A stretch of DNA of 64,000 nt. It comes from Propionigenium maris DSM 9537 (GTDB taxonomy: Bacteria; Fusobacteriota; Fusobacteriia; Fusobacteriales; Fusobacteriaceae). The position numbers and the translations under genes were made by a program. Positions within the stretch are counted from its first letter, which is position 1, and each line of letters begins with the position of its first letter. The DNA is taken from positions 1 through 64,000 of the forward strand of contig NZ_BSDY01000014.1 in the NCBI RefSeq assembly GCF_027925155.1, written 5' to 3'. Below the pieces are notes generated by a model. That model worked only from the letters and a program-made list of their open reading frames with translations, made no database searches and was not told the origin of the DNA. Below, piece after piece: positions 25,186 to 33,087 of the stretch.

Positions 25186-25269
25186 AAAAAGGCAAAGCAG
25201 GGGAAACCCTGTGACGCAAAGCTAGAGGGTCTAAGTCCACCTAGGATATGACAGCCAGTTGCCACAACT
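25186..25269 (+). promoter_or_regulatory. Cyclic di-GMP-I (GEMM-I) riboswitch
   Basis: The P1 arms GGCAA (25191) and TTGCC (25259) enclose the characteristic core: a GCAGGGGAAACCCTG hairpin with its GAAA tetraloop, the joining GTGACGCAAAGC, a second hairpin CTAGAGGGTCTAAGTCCACC, then ATGACAGCCAGTTGCC. The elements GACGCAAAGC and GACAGCCAG are the consensus signatures of GEMM-I. Just after P1, AGTTG-CCA-CAACT followed by T-rich sequence could form a competing short terminator, and GGAGGG then precedes the ATG. It controls the HD-GYP gene immediately downstream, so a c-di-GMP hydrolase is controlled by its own substrate. Confidence 0.9.
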
Positions 25270-25284
25270 TTTTTGGAGGGTAGT

Positions 25285-27423
25285 ATGTTTAGATTAATAT
25301 GTCCTCTTTTTTTATTTATGTTTTTTTACCTGTCCGCTCAAGAGGGAGAAAGGATAAGCATATACTTAGATAAGGAACGAGGTTTTTTCAATTACACCAC
25401 AGAATCCAGGGAACCAAGGGGAGTTTTTCCAAAGTTAATCAAGAGGTTAATGGAGGAGGATGGGGATTTTGAGACTGTTGAAGTAAGTAAAAAGGAGCTC
25501 AGACGGGCCATAGATGAAGGCATTCCAGATATTGTCCTGGGGGTAGAGGATTTCAAGAGAAACCCCGGGGAGTACTACTATCTGGATAAACCTCTGGAAC
25601 TTGATGGGGTTATGATAACAAGGAAGGATTTCCCCAATATCGATTCAGACTTTACTCTTTTAAACAGAAAGGTTGTATTTGTTGAAGGGGATAAGATTTT
25701 ATCCAAAACACTGAATAAGTATAGAGGAGAGATAGACTATGCCTCCAAGGCAACAGCCGAGGAAGCAATAGCGAGTATTTTAACGGGGGAAGCTGATATC
25801 TATGTGGAGGACCTCCAGGATGCCCTAAAATATCTTGGGGATCGTAAGACCTTTAAGGGAATTGAAAAGCTTAAACTGAACTACCTTTCAGAACCATTAA
25901 AGACAAAGTACTATATTGGAGGAAAGAAGGAGTATAAAGATATAGTAGATAAGATCGCCCTTCTCATGGAGGAGATGGAAGTGGGAGAACCATTCTTCTT
26001 CAAGGAGCTTATAGAGTATACAGAGGATAAGATCGATTTCCACCGGGATATAGAGAACTATCTCCAGAGCAATAAGGAGATTAAGATATTCATCCCCAGA
26101 GAGCCAAACCTATATCCCATGTACTATAGGGATCCCTCTGGAAGGAAATCTGGATTTTTAGTGGACTACTTTTCAGAGATATCAAAGGTTTTGGGGGTAA
26201 ATATAACCTTTCAGGAGTCCAATAGCTACCAGAGGTCCCATATAAATCCATTTATCCTCTCCATAAATGATGTTGAGGTAGAAAGTGAGAACTACCTTAC
26301 TACAGACCCCTACTACAACTACAGTATCTTCCTCTTCAATAGGATAGAGGATGGGTATATATCCTGCAACAAGGAGCTGGAAAACTACAGGATTGCAGTA
26401 ACTAAGAACTCCATAGAGGAGAAATACTTCTCCTATAAGGGAATGGAGGACAGGATAGTTTCCTTTCCCTCCTATCTAGATGGGATAGAAGCAGTTTACA
26501 GGGGTGAGGCTGATCTCTTTGCTGGAAATATAAAGCACACCAACGATACCCTCAGAGTAAATAAGGTAAGCGATATAAAGGTAATGGGGGATATCGACGA
26601 CAGAATAAGGTTGAAGATAGGGGTCTTAAGGGATAGGGAGCTTCTCTACTTTATAATAAACTCCTTCGATAAGAGTTTCTCCTACCTGATTCCTGAAAAA
26701 ACCAGGGAGATTCTGGAAAAGAGGATAGAGATCACCAGGGACTACAAGGTATCTATACTTATAGCCCTCCTTTCCATTGCTGGGTTTTATGGCCTTTGGA
26801 GACACCTGAGAAAACTAAACAATATCCATATAAAGCTGAAAAAGATAACCTTTGGTTTAGTGGAAACCCTGGAATCGGCCAACACCTACAACGATGAGGA
26901 TACGGGAGATCATGTAAAGAGGATAAACAGCTACTCCACCCTTCTGGCTGAAAATCTGAAGATGGGTAAGGCCTTCATAGATGAGATCGGAACCTATGCT
27001 TCCCTTCACGATATAGGGAAGATTGGAATCTCCGATCTCATTCTAAAGAAGCCCGGAGTATTAACCCACGAGGAGTTCGAGGAGATGAAGAAGCACAGCG
27101 AGATCGGGTATAGGATGATAAGAAACCTGGGAGTGGGGTCCATTGCCACCAACATCATAAGGTACCACCATGAGAAGTGGGACGGCAGCGGCTATCCTGA
27201 GAAACTCTCTGGAGAGGATATCCCAATAGAAGCAAGGATTGTGGCTCTGGCCGATGTCTACGATGCCCTACGCCAGGAGAGGGTATATAAGGAAGCCTTC
27301 GACCATGAAAAGGCTGTGGATATAATCTCCTCCCTCTCGGGGAAACACTTTGATCCCAGACTGGTAGAGATCTTTTTAAGGATCCACCTGGAGTTCAAGG
27401 CTATCTTTGAAAAAAATCTATAG
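25285..27423 (+). CDS. Sensor HD-GYP c-di-GMP phosphodiesterase with two solute-binding domains
   Basis: A 712-residue membrane protein. A signal peptide covers about 1-19. Two tandem SBP_bac_3-like periplasmic domains follow (about 25-240 and 260-475, the second with PNLYPMYYRDPSG and GFLVDYFSEISKVL), then one TM segment (about 490-510, VSILIALLSIAGFYGLW) and a complete HD-GYP domain. That domain carries HDIGKIG, the conserved HHEKWDGSGYP and ALADVYDALRQER. It should hydrolyse c-di-GMP in the cytosol when a small molecule, possibly an amino acid, binds outside. I choose the ATG at 25285 because GGAGGG lies 4 bases upstream. Its leader is a c-di-GMP riboswitch. Confidence 0.9.
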   Translation: MFRLICPLFLFMFFYLSAQEGERISIYLDKERGFFNYTTESREPRGVFPKLIKRLMEEDGDFETVEVSKKELRRAIDEGIPDIVLGVEDFKRNPGEYYYLDKPLELDGVMITRKDFPNIDSDFTLLNRKVVFVEGDKILSKTLNKYRGEIDYASKATAEEAIASILTGEADIYVEDLQDALKYLGDRKTFKGIEKLKLNYLSEPLKTKYYIGGKKEYKDIVDKIALLMEEMEVGEPFFFKELIEYTEDKIDFHRDIENYLQSNKEIKIFIPREPNLYPMYYRDPSGRKSGFLVDYFSEISKVLGVNITFQESNSYQRSHINPFILSINDVEVESENYLTTDPYYNYSIFLFNRIEDGYISCNKELENYRIAVTKNSIEEKYFSYKGMEDRIVSFPSYLDGIEAVYRGEADLFAGNIKHTNDTLRVNKVSDIKVMGDIDDRIRLKIGVLRDRELLYFIINSFDKSFSYLIPEKTREILEKRIEITRDYKVSILIALLSIAGFYGLWRHLRKLNNIHIKLKKITFGLVETLESANTYNDEDTGDHVKRINSYSTLLAENLKMGKAFIDEIGTYASLHDIGKIGISDLILKKPGVLTHEEFEEMKKHSEIGYRMIRNLGVGSIATNIIRYHHEKWDGSGYPEKLSGEDIPIEARIVALADVYDALRQERVYKEAFDHEKAVDIISSLSGKHFDPRLVEIFLRIHLEFKAIFEKNL

Positions 27424-27512
27424 AGGTAGTCTCAACAATTTTTAAAGGATGTGACCAACTCCCTTGTATAATTTAAGGGTAACCAGTTTAAACTTATTTG
27501 GGAGGGAGAATG

Positions 27513-27854
27513 ATGAAGAAGGGATTAACTGTTTTATTTATTTCAGGACTCATAGCTGCCTGTACGTCTGCTAATGAAAAAGAGGTAGATGGATATGGAG
27601 GAGCTTCCCTTAACAGGGCAGATACCATAGCTCAATATGAGGATCTCAAGGAGAAGATCGATGTCATTGCAAATAATCCAGATGCAACTCCAGAGGAGTT
27701 TGCAGCAGCTCAGGAGGAGGTAGAGGAGTTCCAGAGATACCTAGATGAGTATAGAGATACTGCTTCTCCTGGAGCTGTGAGGTATATAGATAGCTTCAAT
27801 GATTCATTTGAGGAGCACGATATCTTCCAGCCTACAAGAACAAAAGAGAAGTAG
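27513..27854 (+). CDS. Small lipoprotein, unknown function
   Basis: A 113-residue protein with a lipoprotein signal MKKGLTVLFISGLIAAC, Cys at 17. The mature part is helical and acidic (DATPEEFAAAQEEVEEFQRY), predicted coiled coil. Two ATGs lie back to back; the second at 27513 is 6 bases from GGAGGG and is preferred. It follows the HD-GYP gene by about 90 bases on the same strand. No family recognised. Confidence 0.7.
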   Translation: MKKGLTVLFISGLIAACTSANEKEVDGYGGASLNRADTIAQYEDLKEKIDVIANNPDATPEEFAAAQEEVEEFQRYLDEYRDTASPGAVRYIDSFNDSFEEHDIFQPTRTKEK

Positions 27855-28007
27855 TACACCTTTCTGCTTCTTGCTTTTCTAATCTTCATAGGGGATTGTA
27901 TGAAAATCCCTGCTACTCTATAATCGAACCTAAAGAAGGCTTAAAGGATATTTATAATGGGGCTGATACTTCACAGCTAAAAAATATAATTCTAAACTAA
28001 GGTAATT

Positions 28008-28047
28008 AAAAAAGAGTAATAGTTTCATGAGACTATTACTCTTTTTT
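28008..28047. terminator. Strong bidirectional terminator
   Basis: AAAAAAGAGTAATAGT (28008-28023) pairs perfectly with 28032-28047 around an 8-base loop and is followed by T-rich sequence. It ends the lipoprotein transcript. The bases between 27855 and here hold no supported gene. Confidence 0.85.
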
Positions 28048-28109
28048 TATTTCTATAGTGCTTTTGTGCTACCTGCAAAACCTAAAGTTCTTTATAACAA
28101 AAGACTACT

Positions 28110-28208
28110 TCACTGTCTACTTGTGTCTCTTTTTTCTTCCTCTTCCTCTAATTTAATAAGACAAAATATCGCTGCAATTGCCGTCCCCACTAAAGATACC
28201 AATTCCAT
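28110..28208 (-). CDS. 32-residue single-span membrane peptide
   Basis: ATG at 28208 with AAGGAGG 5 bases upstream. The product MELVSLVGTAIAAIFCLIKL is followed by a glutamate-rich tail EEEEEKRDTSRQ. One hydrophobic helix plus a charged cytosolic tail is typical of real small membrane proteins. It closes the minus-strand run that starts with the Tsx-like gene. Confidence 0.5.
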   Translation of the reverse strand: MELVSLVGTAIAAIFCLIKLEEEEEKRDTSRQ

Positions 28209-28285
28209 ATCTCATCCTCCTTCCTTCTACTACTCCTTGTAAGATAGCCATTTTGATAGTCTCTTTTTTATTGAGTTTTTCACCT

Positions 28286-28504
28286 TTATCTGGAATCACC
28301 GCCTCTTTCCATCCTTTTAAGTTCCATATGGAACTCTTCATAGGTTTCTAAGGCGCTCTCCCCTTTTCCCTCATATGACCCCTCTCTGTTTAATATCTCA
28401 ATTTCATTCAACTGCTTATGTATCTGTTTCTCCTGATAATCATGGTCCCTTGAAAATGTAACTGTTCCTACTACCACTAAACCTATTAACATAAGTTTTT
28501 TCAT
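28286..28504 (-). CDS. Small exported protein, unknown
   Basis: A 72-residue product with a signal peptide (MKKLMLIGLVVVGTVTFS) and a charged helical remainder (DHDYQEKQIHKQLNEIEILN, ALETYEEFHMELKRM). The ATG at 28504 has AAGGTG upstream; a GTG three codons earlier lies inside that site. No lipobox cysteine. Not recognised. Confidence 0.55.
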   Translation of the reverse strand: MKKLMLIGLVVVGTVTFSRDHDYQEKQIHKQLNEIEILNREGSYEGKGESALETYEEFHMELKRMERGGDSR

Positions 28505-28564
28505 CTCTATCACCTTCTTAACTAAATTATTCTCACAAACTCACTTATCCCAGATTCTGCCAGC

Positions 28565-28768
28565 CTACTTCTTTTCCTTATAATCCCTGTAGTAGATCTT
28601 CCCCTCATCCTTTTCCCTCTCCTCTTCCAGATATTCCTCTCCCCCCTCCTCTATATACTCCCTGTATATCATGGGCTTTTTACTCCTATTCTCTATATTT
28701 CCCTCATCATCACTGGTGCATGAAATCATTGTTCCCAGCACCAGACCTATCAACAAAAGTAGTTTCAA
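28565..28768 (-). CDS. Small lipoprotein, unknown
   Basis: A 67-residue product from a TTG at 28768: MKLLLLIGLVLGTMISC is a clear lipoprotein signal with Cys at 17. The mature part is very acidic and tyrosine-rich (IYREYIEEGGEEYLEEERE). GGAGGTG lies 7 bases before the TTG; a longer frame from 28804 would translate that site and is less likely. It directly follows the Tsx-like gene. Confidence 0.6.
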   Translation of the reverse strand: MKLLLLIGLVLGTMISCTSDDEGNIENRSKKPMIYREYIEEGGEEYLEEEREKDEGKIYYRDYKEKK

Positions 28769-28807
28769 ACCTCTTTCACCTCCAATATACCTCCTCATAA
28801 TCATCTC

Positions 28808-29614
28808 CTATAACCTGTAGTGAAGACCAAAGAAATGAGTTACTGCATTGTGGTTCTTAGTATTGTTATATGAAAAATGGTTGTGCAGCTTTACAGAATA
28901 GGATAGTGAGTAGTTTTCCTTGTTGTAGTAGAAACCATTAAACATCTGGAATTCATCGTGGGTTCCCCCGTTTCTCTCTGAGTAATCATTTCCAAATCCT
29001 ATGTCCATCCATCCCTGATAACTTAGGCTGGCTCCATTTTCAAACCTCGCTAAAACTGTATACCAGTTGGTGGCAAATACCATCCCTGAATAATCCCAGT
29101 CTGCATCGTTGCCATTATCAAAGCTTGTGTTTCTGTAGGTTGCATAGAGGTTTGAAGCTATACTATCGAAGAATGGTACGTCCCATCCTACCCCTAGACC
29201 TATATAGTAGGTCTCCATATCATTGAAGCCCTTATATTGTGTTGAGATAAACCATTCCTCTACAGGTCCTATTGAAAGATCCCTTCCAGTCATGGCATCT
29301 ATGGAAAACTTGGGAGCTATCTTGACGAAGAAATCCCCGTGGTTATCCTTTTTCCCAGATTGCCCTGAATCCAGAAAGTTATTTACATCTACAAAGTAGT
29401 AAAGGTTTAGGGCTCCAGATCGCCCTCCTCCCTCAACCTGGAAGTACGTATTATGATAGGTGTCCCCATAGGCATTTGCATGATTTTGTACGTGAAACAT
29501 GTTTAGCTGTGTCCACTTATAGTCCTTACTCCTTATCCCTTCCGAATAATCTGCTCCCAACACACTTAATGACAGAGCAGCAAAAATTAACAATCTTTTT
29601 AATATCTTTTTCAT
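28808..29614 (-). CDS. Tsx-like outer membrane channel
   Basis: A 268-residue protein with a signal peptide ending LSVLGA at about residue 20. Many amphipathic, aromatic-rich strands follow (KWTQLNMFHVQNHANAYGDT, LNLYYFVDVNNF, FFGLHYRL at the end), typical of the Tsx/OmpK nucleoside-channel family, a 12-stranded barrel. Expected role: uptake of nucleosides or related solutes through the outer membrane. GGAGG lies 4 bases before the ATG. It is followed by three small exported or membrane products on the same strand. Confidence 0.8.
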   Translation of the reverse strand: MKKILKRLLIFAALSLSVLGADYSEGIRSKDYKWTQLNMFHVQNHANAYGDTYHNTYFQVEGGGRSGALNLYYFVDVNNFLDSGQSGKKDNHGDFFVKIAPKFSIDAMTGRDLSIGPVEEWFISTQYKGFNDMETYYIGLGVGWDVPFFDSIASNLYATYRNTSFDNGNDADWDYSGMVFATNWYTVLARFENGASLSYQGWMDIGFGNDYSERNGGTHDEFQMFNGFYYNKENYSLSYSVKLHNHFSYNNTKNHNAVTHFFGLHYRL

Positions 29615-29768
29615 CAGTCCTCCATTTACTATCTTGGTATAAGAACTGGGTGACCCCTTAATTCCACTTCCCTTTCCTACCCAAGCTCACTATATTCCTT
29701 TAATCCCTTAGTTCTTCTAGCGTTGGCTCCTCTCTCCAACATAACAATTAATATTTATATCATTCCTC

Positions 29769-31052
29769 CTAATATATCCTCGTGTTTGTAATCCATTCTG
29801 GTCTTTCCTGATCACTGAGCTCCCCTATCTCAGGCTTTTCTTCCAGCTCTGAGGCAGGCTCTGGCCAGCTAAGCTCATCAGGCATCACCATACGGGTCAC
29901 TATCTGGTCTGGAGTTACATTTATGACCATCATATCCTGAGCTATAGCTACTGGCCCCTCATAGATCTCCTCTACCTCTTTAAAGAATGGATCTATGAGA
30001 TCATCATCTAAGGAATAGTGAGTTGCTACTCCCAGAACAGGCTGAGCTATTTCAAAAAGCTGACCAAGAGTACCAGCCGTAGTATGTGCTCCATCCACTA
30101 CGTTTTCTGCTATCTCCATGGTGACGCTTTTCTTTTCCGCAAAAGCCTCTGCACTGATGAAGGCCTCATGTATGAACACATCCACCCCTTTAGACTGCTG
30201 GGCTACAAGGGTGCTCGGCTCAGTATCTCCGCTGAAGGCCATAGACATCCCATTCCATTCCAGCCTGTACCCTACAGATCCAGCAATGGTATGGATTACA
30301 GGGAAGGCATATACCTTTACTCCGTTTTCATTATAGATGAGCTGATTTGGCTCCTCCTCTGTAAAATTGTAGTAGTCAAACTCGTGGGCTACCATGGTCA
30401 TCCCCTCACTTGGTGCGATACCTGTCTTACTCTCGATGTGCCAGGAGGAAGCCTTCTGCACATTTTCTACAAAGGCTGCTGTCCCGTTTTCTTCAGTAGC
30501 CCCAGAAGGGCCCCAAACCTGAAGAGGAACATTTCTCGACCATCCCATGGCATCAAACATTCCGAATATACCTCCCACATGGTCTAAATGGAGGTGGGTA
30601 ATGAAGAGTTTGTCAAATTCCGCCGGCGATGCTCCCAGGCTCCAGAGATTTCCTACTGTCCCTCCACCTATATCGAAGACAAACTTCTCACCATTTCCAA
30701 GCTCCACTGCCCATCCTGTAGCTGCCTGACCTATCCGTAGATCTGGATTTCCAGAGCCTATACATAATATCCTCATCTCATCCTCACCTAGGGTTTCCCT
30801 TCCTGGCACGTAGATTTCAGGATAGCTTACTACCTCTGCTCCCTCCCTTTTTACTACTACAGTATCTGTAGCGATGACCTCTCCTGTTAGAGGAAGTGGG
30901 TAACCTCCTGCAGTGACTCCTGGTGTTCTTGAGAAACGATAGCTTCCAGGATCCTCTCCCACACCTGATGTGGAAGCTATTAATATACCAGCTACAACTG
31001 CAGCCCCTACAATAAGTTTTTTTATACCGATATTTTTAACCAACAACTTCAT
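29769..31052 (-). CDS. Exported MBL-fold hydrolase (GntH-like)
   Basis: A 427-residue protein with an N-terminal membrane or signal segment (about 10-27, KLIVGAAVVAGILIAST). A metallo-beta-lactamase domain follows with the metal motif THLHLDHVGG near 155, later ligands His (VIHTIAGS), Asp (AFSGDTEPS), and His near 345 (ATHYSLDDD). It resembles the guanitoxin-cluster MBL hydrolase GntH and related periplasmic enzymes; the substrate is unknown. AGGAGG lies before the ATG. It is divergent from the frameshifted Crp-like regulator gene, a usual regulator-target arrangement. Confidence 0.8.
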   Translation of the reverse strand: MKLLVKNIGIKKLIVGAAVVAGILIASTSGVGEDPGSYRFSRTPGVTAGGYPLPLTGEVIATDTVVVKREGAEVVSYPEIYVPGRETLGEDEMRILCIGSGNPDLRIGQAATGWAVELGNGEKFVFDIGGGTVGNLWSLGASPAEFDKLFITHLHLDHVGGIFGMFDAMGWSRNVPLQVWGPSGATEENGTAAFVENVQKASSWHIESKTGIAPSEGMTMVAHEFDYYNFTEEEPNQLIYNENGVKVYAFPVIHTIAGSVGYRLEWNGMSMAFSGDTEPSTLVAQQSKGVDVFIHEAFISAEAFAEKKSVTMEIAENVVDGAHTTAGTLGQLFEIAQPVLGVATHYSLDDDLIDPFFKEVEEIYEGPVAIAQDMMVINVTPDQIVTRMVMPDELSWPEPASELEEKPEIGELSDQERPEWITNTRIY

Positions 31053-31214
31053 AGTTTTTACCTCCTGTTTTTAACTTAAAAAAAGAATATCATTAAAAAA
31101 GATTCTCTGTTGTTCTGTTCAGTACACTTTAAAAAAATATCAGATGAGGAAGTTAACGAGGAAATCCATGGAATAATCGAATAAAAGGTATATAGTTATC
31201 TGGGAGGAGAAGAG

Positions 31215-31834
31215 ATGAATAGATATAGAAAATATGAGTTTAAGGATTCAGATATAGAAAAAACTATTATTCTGGAAAGGGATGAAACCCTCTACCTCTG
31301 CGATCTGGATACCTCCTTCTGCATCTTCTCCGAGGGCAGGCTAGCCCTAGCCTATGAAAGCCTCAGAGGAACAGGTGCTGCCCTAAAGCTCTTTTCTACA
31401 CCGGGAGTTATCATAGGGGGATATGCCTTCTTCCTGGAGGATGAATATATAAACAACTTTTTTTTCATCGCTCTAGAGAGGACCGAGCTTAAAAAAATCT
31501 CAAAAAAAGGAGCCAAGAGCTCCTTAAAGAAAACGACTTCCTTCTCAGTCTATTAAAAAACATGGCCGAAGGATCATTCTCCCTGGTAAAGGACCTCATC
31601 TATCGTTCCGATAGAAGTGTAGAAAAGTTTCTGGCCTATGTCCTCCTCAAATATTCTGAGAATGACATATTCAGGGTGAGAAGCCTCAGTCGTTTTTCAG
31701 AGTATATGAAGTGCAGCCGGAGCAATCTCTACAATGCTATACAAAAGCTTGTTGACAGTGGAATTATCGAAAAAGAGGTGACTCTCATCACGATCCTTGA
31801 CAGGGAAGCCTTAGAGGAAGTCTCTGAGTCCTAG
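31215..31834 (+). CDS. Crp/Fnr-like regulator interrupted by a -1 frameshift
   Basis: Two frames together encode one YeiL/Crp-like protein. Frame 1 (31215-31556) gives the N-terminal beta-roll to ALERTELKKISKK. The -1 frame then continues ELLKENDFLLSLLKN directly into MAEGSFSLVKDLIYRSDRSV and a winged helix-turn-helix (LSRFSEYMKCSRSNLYNAIQ), ending at 31834. Together about 205 residues, as expected for the family. The shift falls on an A7 run (31502-31508) in the phase A-AAA-AAA used for -1 slippage, with a small hairpin directly after. It is either a recent inactivating indel, or slippage yields the full protein. GGGAGGAG precedes the ATG. Confidence 0.7.
31502..31523 (+). other. Slippery A7 heptamer with downstream hairpin
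   Basis: In the zero frame the codons are TCA AAA AAA GGA, so the run reads A-AAA-AAA, the phase needed for -1 tandem slippage. GGAGC-CAAGA-GCTCC (31509-31523) follows with no spacer; usual stimulators start 5-9 bases away. A run this long can also favour polymerase slippage. Confidence 0.4.
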
Positions 31835-31842
31835 TATTATGG

Positions 31843-31951
31843 CCAATAAAAATCAACGTGACCTTGCATCCTGATAATCGTCTGAAACATTCACTACTTC
31901 AGGACTTTTTTTATGAATACTCTACTTTCCTTAACACTAAAAAAAGGAGCC
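31843..31951 (+). repeat. Dispersed intergenic repeat, copy C
   Basis: It aligns with copy A from CCAATAAAAA through CAACGTGACC, TTGCATCCTGATAATC and TCTACTTTCCTTAACA to AAAAAAAGGAGCC. It starts 9 bases after the regulator stop, and its right end merges with a terminator, as in copy B. Confidence 0.7.
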
Positions 31952-31967
31952 TTGCGGCTCCCTTTTT
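31942..31967 (+). terminator. Intrinsic terminator
   Basis: GGAGCC-TTGC-GGCTCC with A-rich left flank and CTTTTTAAC on the right. It ends the regulator transcript. Confidence 0.8.
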
Positions 31968-32046
31968 AACTATAAGTTATTTAGCTTTCCATCTTTCTAT
32001 ATAAATTATAGAAAATTAAAGGAATCCTTTAAATAGAAGACTCCCT

Positions 32047-33069
32047 TTAATATACCTTTACCGTTTCCCTCTCCACTATGCTTCCTCTAAATATCTTCCT
32101 CATCTTCTTTTTCTTTCCGTCGATCTGATTAAAAAGACTCTCAGAAGAGTTTTTACATATGTTTTTAAAGGGCTGCTCTACACTGGTAAGCTTAGGGTCA
32201 AAGTAATCTATAATCTCCATATTATCGTGACCTATTATAGATATATCCTCTGGTACAGAAAATCCCAGCTCCTTCAGCCCCTTCATAAGTCCCAGTGCTA
32301 CCTTATCCTGCTGGCAGAATACAGCATCTATTCCCCTAAAAAAGTCTTCCCTTTCATGGGCAAGCCTCTCACCAGTCTTAAAGTTTATCTCCTCCTTCAT
32401 CACATAGCTTCTTTCTATTTTCAACCTTGATTCCTTTATAGCTTTGATATAGCCCCTGGTACGCTCAGCGTAGTTTTTCATTCTTTTGTCGCTGCTTGTA
32501 ATTGTGGCTATCTTCTTACACCCGTTATCAGCCAAATACATAGTAGCCAGATATCCACTATAGACATTGTCATTGGTATAGAGGTTCATCTCCCCCCAGT
32601 ACTTATTTGGTTTATAGTACACAAGAACATAGGGAATCTTATTCTTTCTGATGGCCTCCATATCCTCCACAGGAATATCTCTGCAAGCTATGAGAAGTCC
32701 ATCCACCTCCCTTCCATTGATAAGCTTCTTTAAGTTACTTATCTTTCTGCTCCTGTTGTTGAGGGTATATATTACTGCTTCATATCCCCTTTCCTCCACA
32801 TCCTTTACCAGATACTCCTCCAGGCCGCTAAAAAAGTCCCTCATATTAAATCTGTAGTATCCATCGGGAAATATGATTCCAATTCTATTGGTCTTCTTCT
32901 TTGCCAAGTTTCTGGCATTGATATTAAACTGAAAGTTCAGCTCCTCAGCTATCTTTTTTACTCTTTCCTTCGTCGCTGCCGACACAGAACTGCTGTCGTT
33001 GAGGCACCTGGATACAGTTGACTCACTGACATTGGCTAGTTTTGCAATATCCTTTAGAGTTGTTGCCAT
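32047..33069 (-). CDS. LacI-family repressor of the NTF2-like cluster
   Basis: A 340-residue LacI/GalR regulator. The helix-turn-helix is at 3-25 (TLKDIAKLANVSESTVSRCL), the hinge at about 45-60, and a sugar-binding core follows (IGIIFPDGYYRFN, DGLLIACRD, DAVFCQQDKVALGLM, LTSVEQP). It follows the SSS symporter gene by 18 bases as last gene of the minus-strand cluster. A 12-bp LacI-type palindrome at the cluster promoter (38475-38486) is its likely operator. The inducer is probably the transported compound (inference). Confidence 0.88.
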   Translation of the reverse strand: MATTLKDIAKLANVSESTVSRCLNDSSSVSAATKERVKKIAEELNFQFNINARNLAKKKTNRIGIIFPDGYYRFNMRDFFSGLEEYLVKDVEERGYEAVIYTLNNRSRKISNLKKLINGREVDGLLIACRDIPVEDMEAIRKNKIPYVLVYYKPNKYWGEMNLYTNDNVYSGYLATMYLADNGCKKIATITSSDKRMKNYAERTRGYIKAIKESRLKIERSYVMKEEINFKTGERLAHEREDFFRGIDAVFCQQDKVALGLMKGLKELGFSVPEDISIIGHDNMEIIDYFDPKLTSVEQPFKNICKNSSESLFNQIDGKKKKMRKIFRGSIVERETVKVY

Positions 33070-33087
33070 TACACATCCACCTTTTTG

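Noticed and set aside
28153-28341. 62-residue frame overlapping the small membrane peptide
   Set aside because: It overlaps the end of the 72-residue gene, has no binding site and reads as the out-of-frame version of the better supported 32-residue peptide.
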